Source: Oscillatoriales cyanobacterium (GTDB taxonomy: Bacteria; Cyanobacteriota; Cyanobacteriia; CACIAM-69d). From it: 64,000 nucleotides of DNA. The stretch lies in NCBI GenBank assembly GCA_004292515.1, contig RDXB01000058.1:1-64000 (forward strand), read 5' to 3'. Both the position numbers and the translations under genes were made by a program. Of this stretch, positions 29,245 to 38,389 are shown one piece after another (position 1 is the stretch's first letter; each line of letters begins with the position of its first letter). The notes beneath the pieces are model-generated. The model had not been told where the DNA came from. It did no database searches and was given only the letters and a program-made list of their open reading frames with translations.

Positions 29245-30288
29245 ATGGATGCGTTGCGGCTGGCGGATTTAGGGGAAGCGGGGCTGCTGGCTCGGCTGTT
29301 TGCATTTTGCGATCGGACTCTAGTGGGCGACGATGCGGCGGTGTTGACCGGGTTGGCGGGTCGATCGCCCGTTGTGACCACCGATGTACTGGTGGACGGT
29401 GTGCATTTTAGCGATCGCACCACACCGCCCCACGCGATCGGTTGGCGGGCGATCGCGGCCAATCTGTCGGACTTGGCGGCGATGGGGGCCGAGCCGATCG
29501 CCGTTACGGTGGGCCTGTCCTTGCCGGGAACCGTGGCGATCGATTGGGTGGAAGCGCTTTATGGCGGGATGGCGGATTGTTTGGGCAAATTTGGCGGGGT
29601 GATTGTGGGGGGCGATGTGACCCGATCGCCCGTGGCCGTGGTGGCAATCACGGCGATCGGGGCGGTGGCGGCGGACGATTCCGACCATTTCCAAATCATT
29701 CGCCGGGACACGGCCCAGGCGGGCGATGCAATCGTCGTGACGGGCGCGCATGGGGCTTCGCGGGCCGGGCTGGCTTGGTTGCTGGCCGATTGGCCCACGC
29801 CCGATGCGCCACCCCGCGAAATCAGTGATTGGATCGCTGCCCACCAATACCCTCAGCCCCGGTTTGACGCGATCGCCCAACTCGATCGCCTGCGGGCCAG
29901 AGACGATCGCCCGATCGCCGGGATGGATTCCAGTGATGGCTTGGCCGATGCGGTGGTGCAGTTGGCTCGATCGAGTGGATTGGCGGCCCGGCTCGATCGG
30001 CTGCCGATCCCAGCGGGCTTGGTGGCCGCAGTCGGGCTGGAACGGGCGATCGACTGGACGCTCTATGGCGGCGAAGACTTTGAGTTGGTGCTGTGTTTGC
30101 CACCGGAGCTGGCCGATCGGTTAGTGCGATCGCTCGGTGGGGCGGCGGCGCTGATTGGGCAAATGATCGATCGCGCCGATTCCGGGACGATCGTCACTTG
30201 GCAAAGCGCACCGGGTCGCTGGTCTGCCCTCACCCAAGCCCAGGGATTTCAGCATTTTGCGGTGGAATCTACCACAGCCCCGCCCTAG
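29245..30288 (+). CDS. thiL: Thiamine-monophosphate kinase
   Basis: Phosphorylates thiamine phosphate to thiamine diphosphate, the active cofactor. Protein of 347 residues with the AIR-synthase-like fold. Motifs are VGDDAAVL, the metal-binding DVLVDGVHF, AANLSDLAAMGA, GGDVTRSP, GMDSSDGLADAV and YGGEDFELVL near the end. The ATG at 29245 places the N-terminus MDALRLADLGEAGLL correctly. The frame is open further upstream to 29017, but that part overlaps the start of gdhA and is not conserved. No other thiamine gene or TPP riboswitch is visible nearby. Confidence 0.95.
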   Translation: MDALRLADLGEAGLLARLFAFCDRTLVGDDAAVLTGLAGRSPVVTTDVLVDGVHFSDRTTPPHAIGWRAIAANLSDLAAMGAEPIAVTVGLSLPGTVAIDWVEALYGGMADCLGKFGGVIVGGDVTRSPVAVVAITAIGAVAADDSDHFQIIRRDTAQAGDAIVVTGAHGASRAGLAWLLADWPTPDAPPREISDWIAAHQYPQPRFDAIAQLDRLRARDDRPIAGMDSSDGLADAVVQLARSSGLAARLDRLPIPAGLVAAVGLERAIDWTLYGGEDFELVLCLPPELADRLVRSLGGAAALIGQMIDRADSGTIVTWQSAPGRWSALTQAQGFQHFAVESTTAPP

Positions 30289-30450
30289 ACCCAGACTCGA
30301 TCCTGGCGCGATCGCTCCTCACCAATCGGATCGAAATCTAGGGCATACTGATTGGAACCGATTGGGGTTGGTTGACCGGCAAACCGCCTAACCATCAGGC
30401 TTTCTGTGGCCCCAAACTGCGGCCGCATTCGACATCACTGAGCGAGAACC

Positions 30451-32154
30451 ATGGGGCCCTTGGAGCATCCACCCGCACCGATCGAGGCACAAACCACCGA
30501 AGCGGTGCTGCAAGACTTTTCGCAGCAACTCCAGGCCCTCCAACAGGCCTTCCTCCAAAAACTGACCCAAGATCTAGAGCGGCTCGGAGCCGAAAAGACC
30601 CAACTTGCCCTCGATATCGATCGGCTCGATCGCTACCGCCAGCAGCTCCAAGCGCGCCAAACCCAAGCAGCGCAACCCAATCAATCTCTGCTCGACCCCA
30701 CCAGCCAGGAATGGGCCCAACAGTGGGCCAAACAACTGGCCCAACACATGGGCGCTTACCTGAAAACCGCTATCGATCGCCACTTCCAAGATCTAGCGGC
30801 GGAGCTGGCCACCGCCGGAGTTTCATCTGGCCAACCGAGATCGCCCCTGACCACTCCTGAGTTGCCCAACTCGGGTTATGCCACCGTGATCCATGGGCAA
30901 CTGAGCAGCCCGGTAAGCGATCGCCTGCTGATCGAACTGGATCGATCGCTCCAAACCACCTTCACCACCCTGCAACAGGAACTCGATCGCTACGAACAAG
31001 ACCTTGGCGATCGGGTCAGTCGCCTCGCCAGTATGCAGCAAGCCAGTGAAGCGCTATTTTTGGAGCTGGTGCGGCGCTTACAGCCTACTGACCGCCTTGC
31101 CCCCGACCCGCCCTCCGGTAATTCTGCCCCCATGCCTCGTTCCGCTCCTCCACCCGCCGCCCGCCACTCCTCCGCCTTGCACCGGGGCCTGTGGATGGCG
31201 TTGGCTTCGGCGGTGGTGCTGGCGATTTTTAATGTGATCCTCAAGCTGTTGTTGCTGGGTCGGCAGCCGGAAACTTTGCTGGGGCTGGTGAGCATTCCGG
31301 GCGTGGTTACCCCGACCTTGGGCAATGCCTTGCTGATTTTGCTGTTGCGGACGATCGCGATCGCCCTGGTGTTTCCGGCGATCGCCACTCGGCTCTATCC
31401 CGCCACCTGGCCCGAGATTCGGCAGCTTGTTCAGCAACCCAACGGTAAGCTGTGGGGCAAAATTCTGCTGAACGGCGGCCTGCTCTTTGTCTCGCAAGTG
31501 GCCTTGTATGTGGCGATCGGCAACTTGCCAACGGGCCTGGCGATTTCGCTCTTCTTTGTTTACCCGATCGTCACCTTGCCCGCATCCTGGCTGCTGTTTG
31601 GCGATCGTCCCACCTGGGTGCGCTGGTTCACCACGGGCTTGATTTTGGTCGGTGGCTGTCTGGCCTTGCCGGGGGATGTGCTAGCGGCGGGTGATATTGC
31701 GATCGGTACTGCTTGTGCGATCGGGGCGGGCGTGGCCTTCGCGGGCTATTTGCTGACGGTGCAAAGCGGCACTCAGTCCTTGCATCCTGTACCCTTTACC
31801 CTGCTGTCGTTCTGCACCACCTTTGTACTCTGCTGCCTCAGCTTTATCATTCGGCCCGAATTTGCGACGGTGCAGATTAATCCTGAGTTTTGGCCTTGGT
31901 TGCTGGCCGGTGGAGTGGTCTTGGGGCTGCTAATGTTGCTGAGTTATTTGCTGAACAATTGGGCCGTGAAGCAAGCGGGCGCAACCCTCACGGCGATCGT
32001 CAGCGCCGCCAACAATGCCTTGACAGCGCTGGCTGCTCTGGTGCTGATTCAGGAAACCTTGCAAGCTAGCCAGTGGCTTGGCATTTTGCTAGTAACGGTA
32101 GGGGTGGCGCTGCTGAGTGCCGAGCGCCTGATTTTGGCCAAGTCCCGATCATGA
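30451..32154 (+). CDS. EamA/DMT-family transporter with long coiled-coil N-terminus
   Basis: Protein of 567 residues in two parts. Residues 1-235 are soluble and mostly helical, with heptad-like Leu/Gln-rich stretches (about 18-75, 90-125 and 165-210) and a Pro-rich linker. Residues about 240-560 have about ten hydrophobic helices of two EamA repeats, for example LWMALASAVVLAIFNVILKL and AGATLTAIVSAANNALTALA. DMT transporters export or import small metabolites; the substrate is not evident. Such a large soluble N-terminal part is unusual for the superfamily, and it runs into the first helix in one frame without a break. The start ATGGGGCCC is the first in the frame. Confidence 0.9.
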   Translation: MGPLEHPPAPIEAQTTEAVLQDFSQQLQALQQAFLQKLTQDLERLGAEKTQLALDIDRLDRYRQQLQARQTQAAQPNQSLLDPTSQEWAQQWAKQLAQHMGAYLKTAIDRHFQDLAAELATAGVSSGQPRSPLTTPELPNSGYATVIHGQLSSPVSDRLLIELDRSLQTTFTTLQQELDRYEQDLGDRVSRLASMQQASEALFLELVRRLQPTDRLAPDPPSGNSAPMPRSAPPPAARHSSALHRGLWMALASAVVLAIFNVILKLLLLGRQPETLLGLVSIPGVVTPTLGNALLILLLRTIAIALVFPAIATRLYPATWPEIRQLVQQPNGKLWGKILLNGGLLFVSQVALYVAIGNLPTGLAISLFFVYPIVTLPASWLLFGDRPTWVRWFTTGLILVGGCLALPGDVLAAGDIAIGTACAIGAGVAFAGYLLTVQSGTQSLHPVPFTLLSFCTTFVLCCLSFIIRPEFATVQINPEFWPWLLAGGVVLGLLMLLSYLLNNWAVKQAGATLTAIVSAANNALTALAALVLIQETLQASQWLGILLVTVGVALLSAERLILAKSRS

Positions 32155-32362
32155 TTCAGATTTATACCGGCTTCAACGGCTCGATCGCCCCTTCCCGCAA
32201 TCGCCCCTTCCCACAATCGCTCACGGTTGGTTCATCTCAGACTCATCTTGAGCCATTACCTTGAAACTCAAGACCCGCACCCCAGGGTCTCGCAGCGCCG
32301 CCGCTTCCCTAGTGGAAACGATCGGCAATGCTTCACCCTCGATCGAACGGAATGTGTCAGCG

Positions 32363-32839
32363 ATGAAACGGACTTCTTTGGTGTTGGTATTGGCCTTGAG
32401 CGCGATCGTGCCCGTTGTTGGTTCAGCAGTCACGGCCGCCAACGCCACGGCGATCGCCACCGTCTCCACAACAGCCCCGATCGCCCAAACCATCGCCACC
32501 AAAATGGCACGCACCCTCAAAACCGGCCGGTTCATAGCCCTAGAGCACCCCACCGCAGGCATGGTGCGCGTGATCGCCAACGGCAACCAAACCTACATCG
32601 AACTGGGCAACGACTTCCGCAGCGACAGCGGCCCGGATTTGCAAGTGGTGCTCCACAAATCGGCTACCCCCGGCATGAAGTTCAACGCAGGCGACTATAT
32701 GGTTTTAGCGCCCCTGCAAAAAACAACGGGCACCCAACGCTACAACCTTCCCCGCAACGTCAACCTGAACCAATATCGATCGGTAGCGATTTGGTGTCAG
32801 CAATTCAATGCCACCTTCGGCGCAGCAACGCTGAACTAA
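32363..32839 (+). CDS. Secreted DM13-domain protein
   Basis: Protein of 158 residues. The signal peptide MKRTSLVLVLALSAIVPVVG starts the protein when the ATG at 32363 is used; an upstream ATG at 32261 in frame would bury it. The DM13 domain covers about 55-158, with LKTGRFIALEHPTAGMVRV, YIELGNDFRSDSGPDLQVVL and the C-terminal YRSVAIWCQQFNATFGAATL. DM13 is related to DOMON domains and is thought to act in extracytoplasmic redox or electron transfer; the single conserved Cys is in SVAIWC. Location is periplasm or outside. Confidence 0.88.
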   Translation: MKRTSLVLVLALSAIVPVVGSAVTAANATAIATVSTTAPIAQTIATKMARTLKTGRFIALEHPTAGMVRVIANGNQTYIELGNDFRSDSGPDLQVVLHKSATPGMKFNAGDYMVLAPLQKTTGTQRYNLPRNVNLNQYRSVAIWCQQFNATFGAATLN

Positions 32840-32862
32840 TCCGCATCTCAAGCAAAGGCACA

Positions 32863-32891
32863 GTAGGGGCGGGTTTAAAACTCGCCCCTAC
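32863..32891. repeat. Dispersed hairpin after the DM13 gene
   Basis: GTAGGGGCGGGTTT pairs with AAACTCGCCCCTAC (one G-T pair). A T-rich stretch follows only about 12 bp later, so this may act as a weak terminator. The same stem type forms part of the map terminator at 19437. Confidence 0.6.
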
Positions 32892-32954
32892 GACTGACGA
32901 TGATTTTTATAGCTAATTGCGATTCGTTTGCTCATGACTATCGTCTGGGTTTGA

Positions 32955-33027
32955 TGGAGGTTAGCGGACTCGAACCGCTGACATCCTGCTTGCAAAGCAG
33001 GCGCTCTACCAACTGAGCTAAACCCCC
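32955..33027 (-). tRNA. trnA-UGC: tRNA-Ala (anticodon UGC)
   Basis: Reverse-strand cloverleaf of 73 nt. The acceptor stem GGGGGTT pairs with AACCTCC (one G-T pair), with discriminator A. The D arm is GCTCAGTTGGTAGAGC. The anticodon stem CCTGC/GCAGG encloses a loop with TGC. The T arm contains GGTTCGAGTCC. CCA is not encoded. It lies upstream of no rRNA operon. Confidence 0.97.
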
Positions 33028-33193
33028 GCGCTGCTTGTGGCATAACTGCCGCGTTCAGCGAAATCAATACTAACAAATTTCTCGAAAGTTGCAAGCCTTT
33101 TGGCAATTTTTTTGCGATCGGGGTGATCAAACGGCGATCGATTCCCTGCCCGATCGCCCCCAATCCTGCCCAGCCACAGCCCCATCAGCCATC

Positions 33194-34099
33194 CTAGGAG
33201 CTAGCCACCGCGTCCTGTTGCATTTGCGCGATCAACTGTTCCAACCCCGATTCATCGGTGCGGTAGACCGAATTACAGAAGTGACAAACCGCCTCCGCGC
33301 CGCCATCCTTTTCGATCATGTCGCGCAGTTCCTCTTCGCCCAGCAGTTTCAAGGCCCGCAACATCCGGTCATGGGTGCAGCCGCAATGGAAGCGCACCAT
33401 CTGCACATCGGGGAAAATTTCTAAGCCCAAATCACCGAGCAGGTCTTGCAGGATTTCCGGCAGGGACTTACCACTCCGCAACAGCGGGGTAAAGCCTTGC
33501 ATGGCAGCAATCCGGCTTTCCAGCAGGCTGACCGCGCTGTCATCGAGGTTGGCTTGGGGCATCACTTGAATCAACAGACCGCCCGCCGCCGTCACGCCCT
33601 CCGGTTCCACAAATACACCGAGCGAGAGGGCCGATGGTGTTTGCTCTGAGTTGGCGAGGTAGTGGGTGATGTCTTCGGCGACTTCGCCGGACACGATTTC
33701 CGTGGTGCTGGAGTAGGGATAGCCATAGCCCAAGTCGCGCACGGCATAGAGATAGCCACGCCCGATCGCCCCACCCACGTCGAGCTTGCCTTTGGCGTTG
33801 GGCGGCAGTTCGACAGCGGGATGGCTGACGTAGCCGCGCACCGTGCCGTCGCAACCCGCATCGACCATCACCGTGCCCAAAGGCCCGTCGCCCTGGAAGC
33901 GCAAATTCACGCGCGCTTCAGCCCGCTTCATGTTGGCGGACAGCAACAGCCCAGCGGTCATCGTCCGCCCCAAAGCTGCCGTGGCCACGTAGGACAGGTG
34001 GTGGCGGACGCGGGCTTCGTCCGTGAGGCGGGTGGTGATAGCGCCAACGGCACGAATGCCACCATCGGCAGCGGTAGCTCGAATCAGACGATCGCCCAT
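33194..34099 (-). CDS. hslO: Redox-regulated chaperone Hsp33
   Basis: Holdase chaperone activated by oxidation and unfolding. It is 301 residues. The N-terminal domain begins GDRLIRATAADGGIRAVGA and has RGYVSHPAVELPPN and GYPYSSTTEIVSGEVAEDI. The C-terminal redox switch contains the zinc-binding CGC in FHCGCTHDRM and CxxC in VCHFCNSVY. Solitary, between tRNA-Ala and an SRPBCC-like gene. Confidence 0.97.
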   Translation of the reverse strand: MGDRLIRATAADGGIRAVGAITTRLTDEARVRHHLSYVATAALGRTMTAGLLLSANMKRAEARVNLRFQGDGPLGTVMVDAGCDGTVRGYVSHPAVELPPNAKGKLDVGGAIGRGYLYAVRDLGYGYPYSSTTEIVSGEVAEDITHYLANSEQTPSALSLGVFVEPEGVTAAGGLLIQVMPQANLDDSAVSLLESRIAAMQGFTPLLRSGKSLPEILQDLLGDLGLEIFPDVQMVRFHCGCTHDRMLRALKLLGEEELRDMIEKDGGAEAVCHFCNSVYRTDESGLEQLIAQMQQDAVASS

Positions 34100-34399
34100 G
34101 ACTCAACCCTTATTACATTTCTTAACCTGCGTTGCCCTTCATTCTATCGGCTGGGGCCAACCGCGCGCAGCCAGAACCGAGGCGATCGCTTTGGGTAACA
34201 GTCGGTTGCTAATGGCCAGCCCTGTGACGCTCGGTTCCGATGGGCTAACCTGCAATTCAACCCAGATCCAGCCCCAAACCCAGGCCAAGTCCGACCAGGT
34301 TGCTCGGCTGGCAACCCCGAACCGAAGATAAATCGAGCACGAACCGATCGAGCGCGATTAGACTGAAACCAATCCCCCATAGCCTTCTCCTGAGCAGCA
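34100..34399. other. Divergent spacer between hslO and the SRPBCC-like gene
   Basis: About 300 bp with no supported gene. It must hold both divergent promoters; no boxes can be assigned with confidence. Confidence 0.4.
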
Positions 34400-34807
34400 A
34401 TGTTTGGCAATTTTCAGCAGGCGCAGTTGCGTCTTGAAATCGAAGCGACGGCCGCCCAAATTGCAGAGAGCATTTTGCACCCGGCTGCATGGCGGCATTG
34501 GATTGGCCCCCAGCGATTTTCCCAACCACTGCCCGATCGCCTAACCACGGGCACGGTCTACACCAGTTGGCTGGGGCCGCTGGAGATTGAACACCGTGTT
34601 CAGTGGGCAACCGATCGCAGTCTGTGCTTAGTGCTGGCTGGGGCGATCGATGGTTACCACGAAAGGCATTGGGGCGACGGCTGGGTGCAGTCCAGCGTGG
34701 CGGGGGTTTCCGTATTGCCGCTACGGTTAGGACACGTAACGAGTCTTTGGCGACTGAAAACGCATCTGGAGCGACAGGAGCATCCATCGCATCCCAACGC
34801 AGCATAG
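34400..34807 (+). CDS. Small SRPBCC-like protein of unknown function
   Basis: Protein of 135 residues. The pattern LRLEIEATAAQIAESILHPAAWRHWIG at the N-terminus, then GTVYTSWLGPLEIEHRVQW and a final amphipathic helix SLWRLKTHLERQE, fits a helix-grip (START/polyketide cyclase) fold. This is inferred from the strand and helix pattern only. No signal peptide. Composition matches the genome. Confidence 0.65.
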   Translation: MFGNFQQAQLRLEIEATAAQIAESILHPAAWRHWIGPQRFSQPLPDRLTTGTVYTSWLGPLEIEHRVQWATDRSLCLVLAGAIDGYHERHWGDGWVQSSVAGVSVLPLRLGHVTSLWRLKTHLERQEHPSHPNAA

Positions 34808-34850
34808 TGGTGTAACCGGACTAATACACCGGTCTAGCGCTAGTTAGTCT

Positions 34851-34936
34851 AGTCGGTTGGGTTGAGCTATGCGAAACCCAACATGATCAATACAAACTCC
34901 GTTGGTGCTGGGTTTGGTTTCTCAACCCAATCGACT
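34851..34936. repeat. 85-bp inverted-repeat element (GTTGGGTT type)
   Basis: AGTCGGTTGGGTTGAG at the left is mirrored by CTCAACCCAATCGACT at the right with one mismatch. Inside, a smaller hairpin is formed by GTTGGGTT and AAACCCAAC. No coding capacity. It belongs to a repeat type widespread in cyanobacteria. Confidence 0.75.
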
Positions 34937-34986
34937 GATTGGACTACTGGCTTGACGCAAGATCCAAACACCCGGGGCGATCGCCC

Positions 34987-35349
34987 CTAGCCCACCAGCC
35001 GACGCACCGTTTGCATCAGCTCATCGGGGTCAACCGGCTTGCGTAAATAGGCATTGGCCCCCAACATCGTGCCCCAAGTGCGATCAACCTCCGTTCCCTT
35101 GGTCGAACAAATCACCACAGGGATATTTTTGGTAGCGTCGTTGTGCTTCAGTTCCCGACAAATTTCAAAGCCACTTTGTCCCGGCAAGATGACATCCAGA
35201 ACGATTAAATCCAGCTTTTGTGAATTCAAGACTTTCTGAGCTTCGTCACCACTGCCAACGGCAACAACGACCCATCCCGCATCTTGGAGATATCGAGTCA
35301 TTACGCCGCGATCGGTTGGGCTATCTTCAACGACTAAAACGGTTTGCAT
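34987..35349 (-). CDS. CheY-like single-domain response regulator (PilH type)
   Basis: Receiver domain only, 120 residues from the ATG at 35349; an in-frame extension to 35430 is not conserved. The acidic pocket is VVEDSPTDR. The phosphoacceptor Asp is in LIVLDVILPGQSG, Thr/Ser in VICSTKG and Lys in LRKPVDPDEL. It follows the PatA-like and CheW-like genes on the same strand. The order suits a pilus-based taxis group, in which small receivers of this type shuttle phosphate. Spacing to the PatA-like gene is about 620 bp, so it probably has its own promoter. Confidence 0.9.
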   Translation of the reverse strand: MQTVLVVEDSPTDRGVMTRYLQDAGWVVVAVGSGDEAQKVLNSQKLDLIVLDVILPGQSGFEICRELKHNDATKNIPVVICSTKGTEVDRTWGTMLGANAYLRKPVDPDELMQTVRRLVG

Positions 35350-35716
35350 AGTGTGCTGGTTGCAGTGATGGTTGTGGACGCTTGGGTAAGGGCTAGCCAG
35401 CTCTCCCCAGGATGCTGTTAATTGCAACAATCGCTACAAGTTACGATCGCTCGTCAATTTGTAACATTTTTGTAACATCATCGAGTGGAGTACTGGATCT
35501 GGCCCGTGAACTCAACATCGGCGTTGGCCGATCTTGGCCGGCCAATGTCGGTCAATTCACCGAGGGCTGTTCTAGCAACCGCCCAGCAAATTGACAGAAT
35601 ACTGGAGGAATCGCAGCACTCGCACTGAGGCTTGCGCCAAATTGGTCAAGACCTCACAGGGGCAGACCCGCAAGGACACGCGGTTTGTGTGGCATCCAGG
35701 GCGCAGCGCATTGACC

Positions 35717-35867
35717 GGTAGTGTTGTGATTCAGTAGCGTCGTGATTCAGTAATGATCGACGAATGATGGACGGGTGATAGACGGGTGATGAACGGGTGA
35801 AAGCTCTGCTACATCAGTAATACATCAGCAACTTTTTGCCCAGAAGCATCACTTCAGAGGCACTACC
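35717..35867. mobile_element. R3 element, copy 1 (MITE-like, about 151 bp)
   Basis: Inverted ends GGTAGTG and GGCACTACC enclose a body with ATTCAGTAATGATCGACG, a threefold GACGGGTGAT-like unit, GGGTGAAAGC, ACTTTTTGCCCAGAAGCATC and ACTTCAGAGG. The second copy at 38573 shares the ends and these internal words in the same order. Non-coding. Confidence 0.7.
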
Positions 35868-35912
35868 CACTGATGGCACTACCCACTGATGGCACTACCC
35901 ACTGATGGCATT
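35859..35912. repeat. 16-bp tandem repeat at the right end of R3 copy 1
   Basis: Three and a half copies of GGCACTACCCACTGAT run out of the right terminus of the R3 element, as if its end had been amplified by slippage. Confidence 0.8.
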
Positions 35913-35972
35913 AGCGCTGATGCATGGGCTGGGCGATCGCATTGCCACTGACGACCCCAGCCCACGATGGTT

Positions 35973-37229
35973 TTAACCTGTTCTGGGGTGCAAGTTGGAA
36001 TTATTTGGCGGTGCTGTGTAATTTGCTCTGACTGGGGTGGAGGCAACATATTTATGAATGAGACCCAAAATTTTGTCATCTTCGATCGGCTTGCTGACAA
36101 AATCTGTGGCACCCACAACCTTCGCCCGCACGCGATCGATAATTCCATCACTACCCGTCAAAATAGCGATCGGAATATCCTTAAACACCGCCACTCGCCG
36201 AATTTGTGCACAAATTTCGTAGCCATTTGCCACAGGCATAATCAAGTCCAAAAAAATTAGTTTGGGCTTGCGTTCCAGCAAAATCGTGAGGGCTTGGGTA
36301 GAGTCTTGAATGCAGAGGGGAATATAGCCAGCCTGCTCAATGATCTGGCTCATAGCCGCACAGACTTGCGGACTGTCATCAATGCAAGCAACGGTGGCGA
36401 TCGGCACGTTGGCCGCAGGGGTCGATTGGCGACGCTCGGCAGCACGTCCACTCCCCTCAGCCTCAGTCACGGGAATAAAGACCAAGGGCAGCAGGTCGGC
36501 AATGGGCTGAAGATCGATGATTTTGCGGCGAATGTAGGGGACGAGCGATCGCACCAAGGACACCAAGTCCCGCCGCATCAACAGAGCCAAATCACGCACA
36601 GTGCGTTGACCATCGATCGCCCGCACCAGTTTTTGGTAAACCTCCGGTGTCAGCCGTTCGCGCAACTGATCTGGATCGCGAATGGTTAAGGCCCAATCCG
36701 GGTGCAAATCCATGAGCTGGGCCGCCTGCCAAGCAGCGCAGTCCTGGGCAGCTTGGGTCACAGCCACATGGCTTTTAACCGTCACGGATGCCATTTTTAA
36801 CACATCCAGTGGGTCGTAGGGTTGCTCCTCGACCACCCGAGTCGTGCCGCCGGTTTGCCACAACAGGTCAAATAGCGCCTCAGCAATCACCCCATTGACC
36901 ACCTGACAAAACAACTCTTGAGACAGCACCCGTCGATGCAACAGCACCATCAGCAGACTGTAGTTTTGGGCTGCGAATGCATCTCCTTCCCTTAGGGCAA
37001 ATCGTTTTTGCTTGACACTTGGACAAGCGGCTTGCAAAAGGCGTAACGCTCGACGGTTATCATTTTTGCCGTCATCCACCCAAAACAGCCGCCCCAAACA
37101 AAAGAAGAACGACCATGTTTGGTGGCTGTCACCCATAGGTGCAAGCTTTACCTGTCCGGTAAATTGCTGCTGCTTGTAGCGATCAAGCGACTGAATCAGG
37201 GCGTTAGGAGTAACATCTTCTGAAATCAT
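35973..37229 (-). CDS. PatA-like response regulator (PATAN domain plus receiver)
   Basis: Protein of 418 residues from the ATG at 37229; a GTG ten codons upstream (37259) is an alternative. The N-terminal region fits the PATAN/DUF4388 type (ALIQSLDRYKQQQFTGQVKL then FFFCLGRLFWV), followed by a helical middle. A receiver domain occupies about 280-405 with ACIDDSPQVC, phospho-Asp in LIFLDLIMPVANG, Thr in AILTGSDG and Lys in VSKPIEDD. This layout is that of PatA, PixG and PilG proteins of cyanobacteria, which control type IV pilus motility, phototaxis or patterning. The CheW-like gene lies directly upstream on the same strand. Confidence 0.92.
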   Translation of the reverse strand: MISEDVTPNALIQSLDRYKQQQFTGQVKLAPMGDSHQTWSFFFCLGRLFWVDDGKNDNRRALRLLQAACPSVKQKRFALREGDAFAAQNYSLLMVLLHRRVLSQELFCQVVNGVIAEALFDLLWQTGGTTRVVEEQPYDPLDVLKMASVTVKSHVAVTQAAQDCAAWQAAQLMDLHPDWALTIRDPDQLRERLTPEVYQKLVRAIDGQRTVRDLALLMRRDLVSLVRSLVPYIRRKIIDLQPIADLLPLVFIPVTEAEGSGRAAERRQSTPAANVPIATVACIDDSPQVCAAMSQIIEQAGYIPLCIQDSTQALTILLERKPKLIFLDLIMPVANGYEICAQIRRVAVFKDIPIAILTGSDGIIDRVRAKVVGATDFVSKPIEDDKILGLIHKYVASTPVRANYTAPPNNSNLHPRTG

Positions 37230-37404
37230 GGCAGGGCATCGCAGTTGGTGACTAGGCACACAGCAACGGCATGAGACAACAGATCAACCATATAAAGCAC
37301 GATCAAACGCGGGTAATTGTGATGCACCCCTAGATCGCTCAATCACTGGATTTGGCACTGGGTCTGATCATTCCCATATTTTCCCAGGTTCCCAACCCAG
37401 GAGA

Positions 37405-37923
37405 CTAAGCCACTTCATTCGCCCAAGCTAAGGCCTGGTGCAAGTTCAACAGGAAAATTGTCCTGGGAGCTGCATCGGGGGACAACACAACAGCACATTC
37501 TGCGAGTCGTGAGAGGGGCGATCGCTCAAAGTTGGCCGGCAACGGTTGCACTTGATTGCGGGGCAACTCAATCGAGTCAGGAGGGCGATCGGTCGGGATG
37601 CCACAGAGCGCCGTCCCCACCCGCGCGATCGCTAAAAACTGGTCGGTCAACTCCAGCGGGCGATCGGTAGTCCCCAACAACAAACCCAAGTCCATCACCT
37701 GGATCAGTTGCCGATCGACATAAACCAGACCAGCACGTTGCCACTCAGTGCCTTGCAAGGGCGGGCAATGGGTCACTTTCACAACCACCGCCATCGGCAG
37801 GGCAAATTCATAGCCACCCGACTGAAAGGCGATCGCCCGAATAGTTGGAATTTCTGGCGCGCGCGATCGCCCCCTCGCAATCGAACTGTTGGCAGCTCCA
37901 TGAGCCATCGTGGTTGACAGCAT
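37405..37923 (-). CDS. CheW-like adaptor protein (PilI/PixI type)
   Basis: Protein of 172 residues. The CheW fold begins at about residue 28 with IRAIAFQSGGYEFALPM and has VYVDRQLIQVMDLGLLLG and the C-terminal FLLNLHQALAW. It links a chemoreceptor to a CheA-type kinase. It heads the minus-strand group followed by the PatA-like and CheY-like genes. No receptor or CheA gene is in the window, so the group is partial here. The first 25 residues are polar and variable; a Met at residue 6 is another start. Confidence 0.88.
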   Translation of the reverse strand: MLSTTMAHGAANSSIARGRSRAPEIPTIRAIAFQSGGYEFALPMAVVVKVTHCPPLQGTEWQRAGLVYVDRQLIQVMDLGLLLGTTDRPLELTDQFLAIARVGTALCGIPTDRPPDSIELPRNQVQPLPANFERSPLSRLAECAVVLSPDAAPRTIFLLNLHQALAWANEVA

Positions 37924-38389
37924 GAACGATTCTCCTGGGTGGCTCGTAACGAGTCCCTAGCAAGCAATTCCTAGTCTCACCATACCCAAGCTTTCCGCAG
38001 TTTTAACCGCCCTAGACAGTTGGCTTGGAAGGATTAATTGAGAGGACGAGATCAATCGGTAAGATCTTGCCAGTTTTTGGGGTCAAGCTTTTGAGATGAA
38101 TTCTCAAATAGTGCTAGATAAAATCCGGACTAGCCAGTACACAAGTAGACCGAATTAAGCACCGCCAACGATTTTTTAGAAACTTGCGATCGTCAAGCAT
38201 CGCCAGCATTTAGCTCAGGTCAAGAACCATGCTCGATCGTGACCTAGGGCCAGCCAAGCTTCCTGCCAAATCAGATGGCTACCCTAGATGAAACCGGCCC
38301 AAAATCGCCGAATCAGTCATGTATAAACCAATACACAATTTTAGGCTCAACTGAGAAGCAGGAACAACCTTGCGCTTCAGTCTAATTAC

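Larger units (their letters stand above)
35350..35972. other. Spacer between PatA-like and CheY-like genes
   Basis: No supported gene. The R3 element at 35717-35867 and a tandem repeat after it fill the middle. Between 35450 and 35710 nothing recognisable is seen. Confidence 0.5.

Noticed and set aside
29320-29880. 186-codon minus-strand frame opposite thiL
   Set aside because: Antisense to thiL motifs; Arg/His-rich text typical of a shadow frame.
32227-32916. 229-codon plus-strand frame overlapping the DM13 gene
   Set aside because: The other frame encodes a signal peptide and a recognisable DM13 domain; this one is Arg/His/Pro-rich.
35859-35912. Possible CRISPR-like repeat array
   Set aside because: Units are directly contiguous with no spacers and grow out of an R3 terminus, so this is a simple tandem repeat. 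The other tandem arrays in the window were rejected as CRISPR for the same reason.
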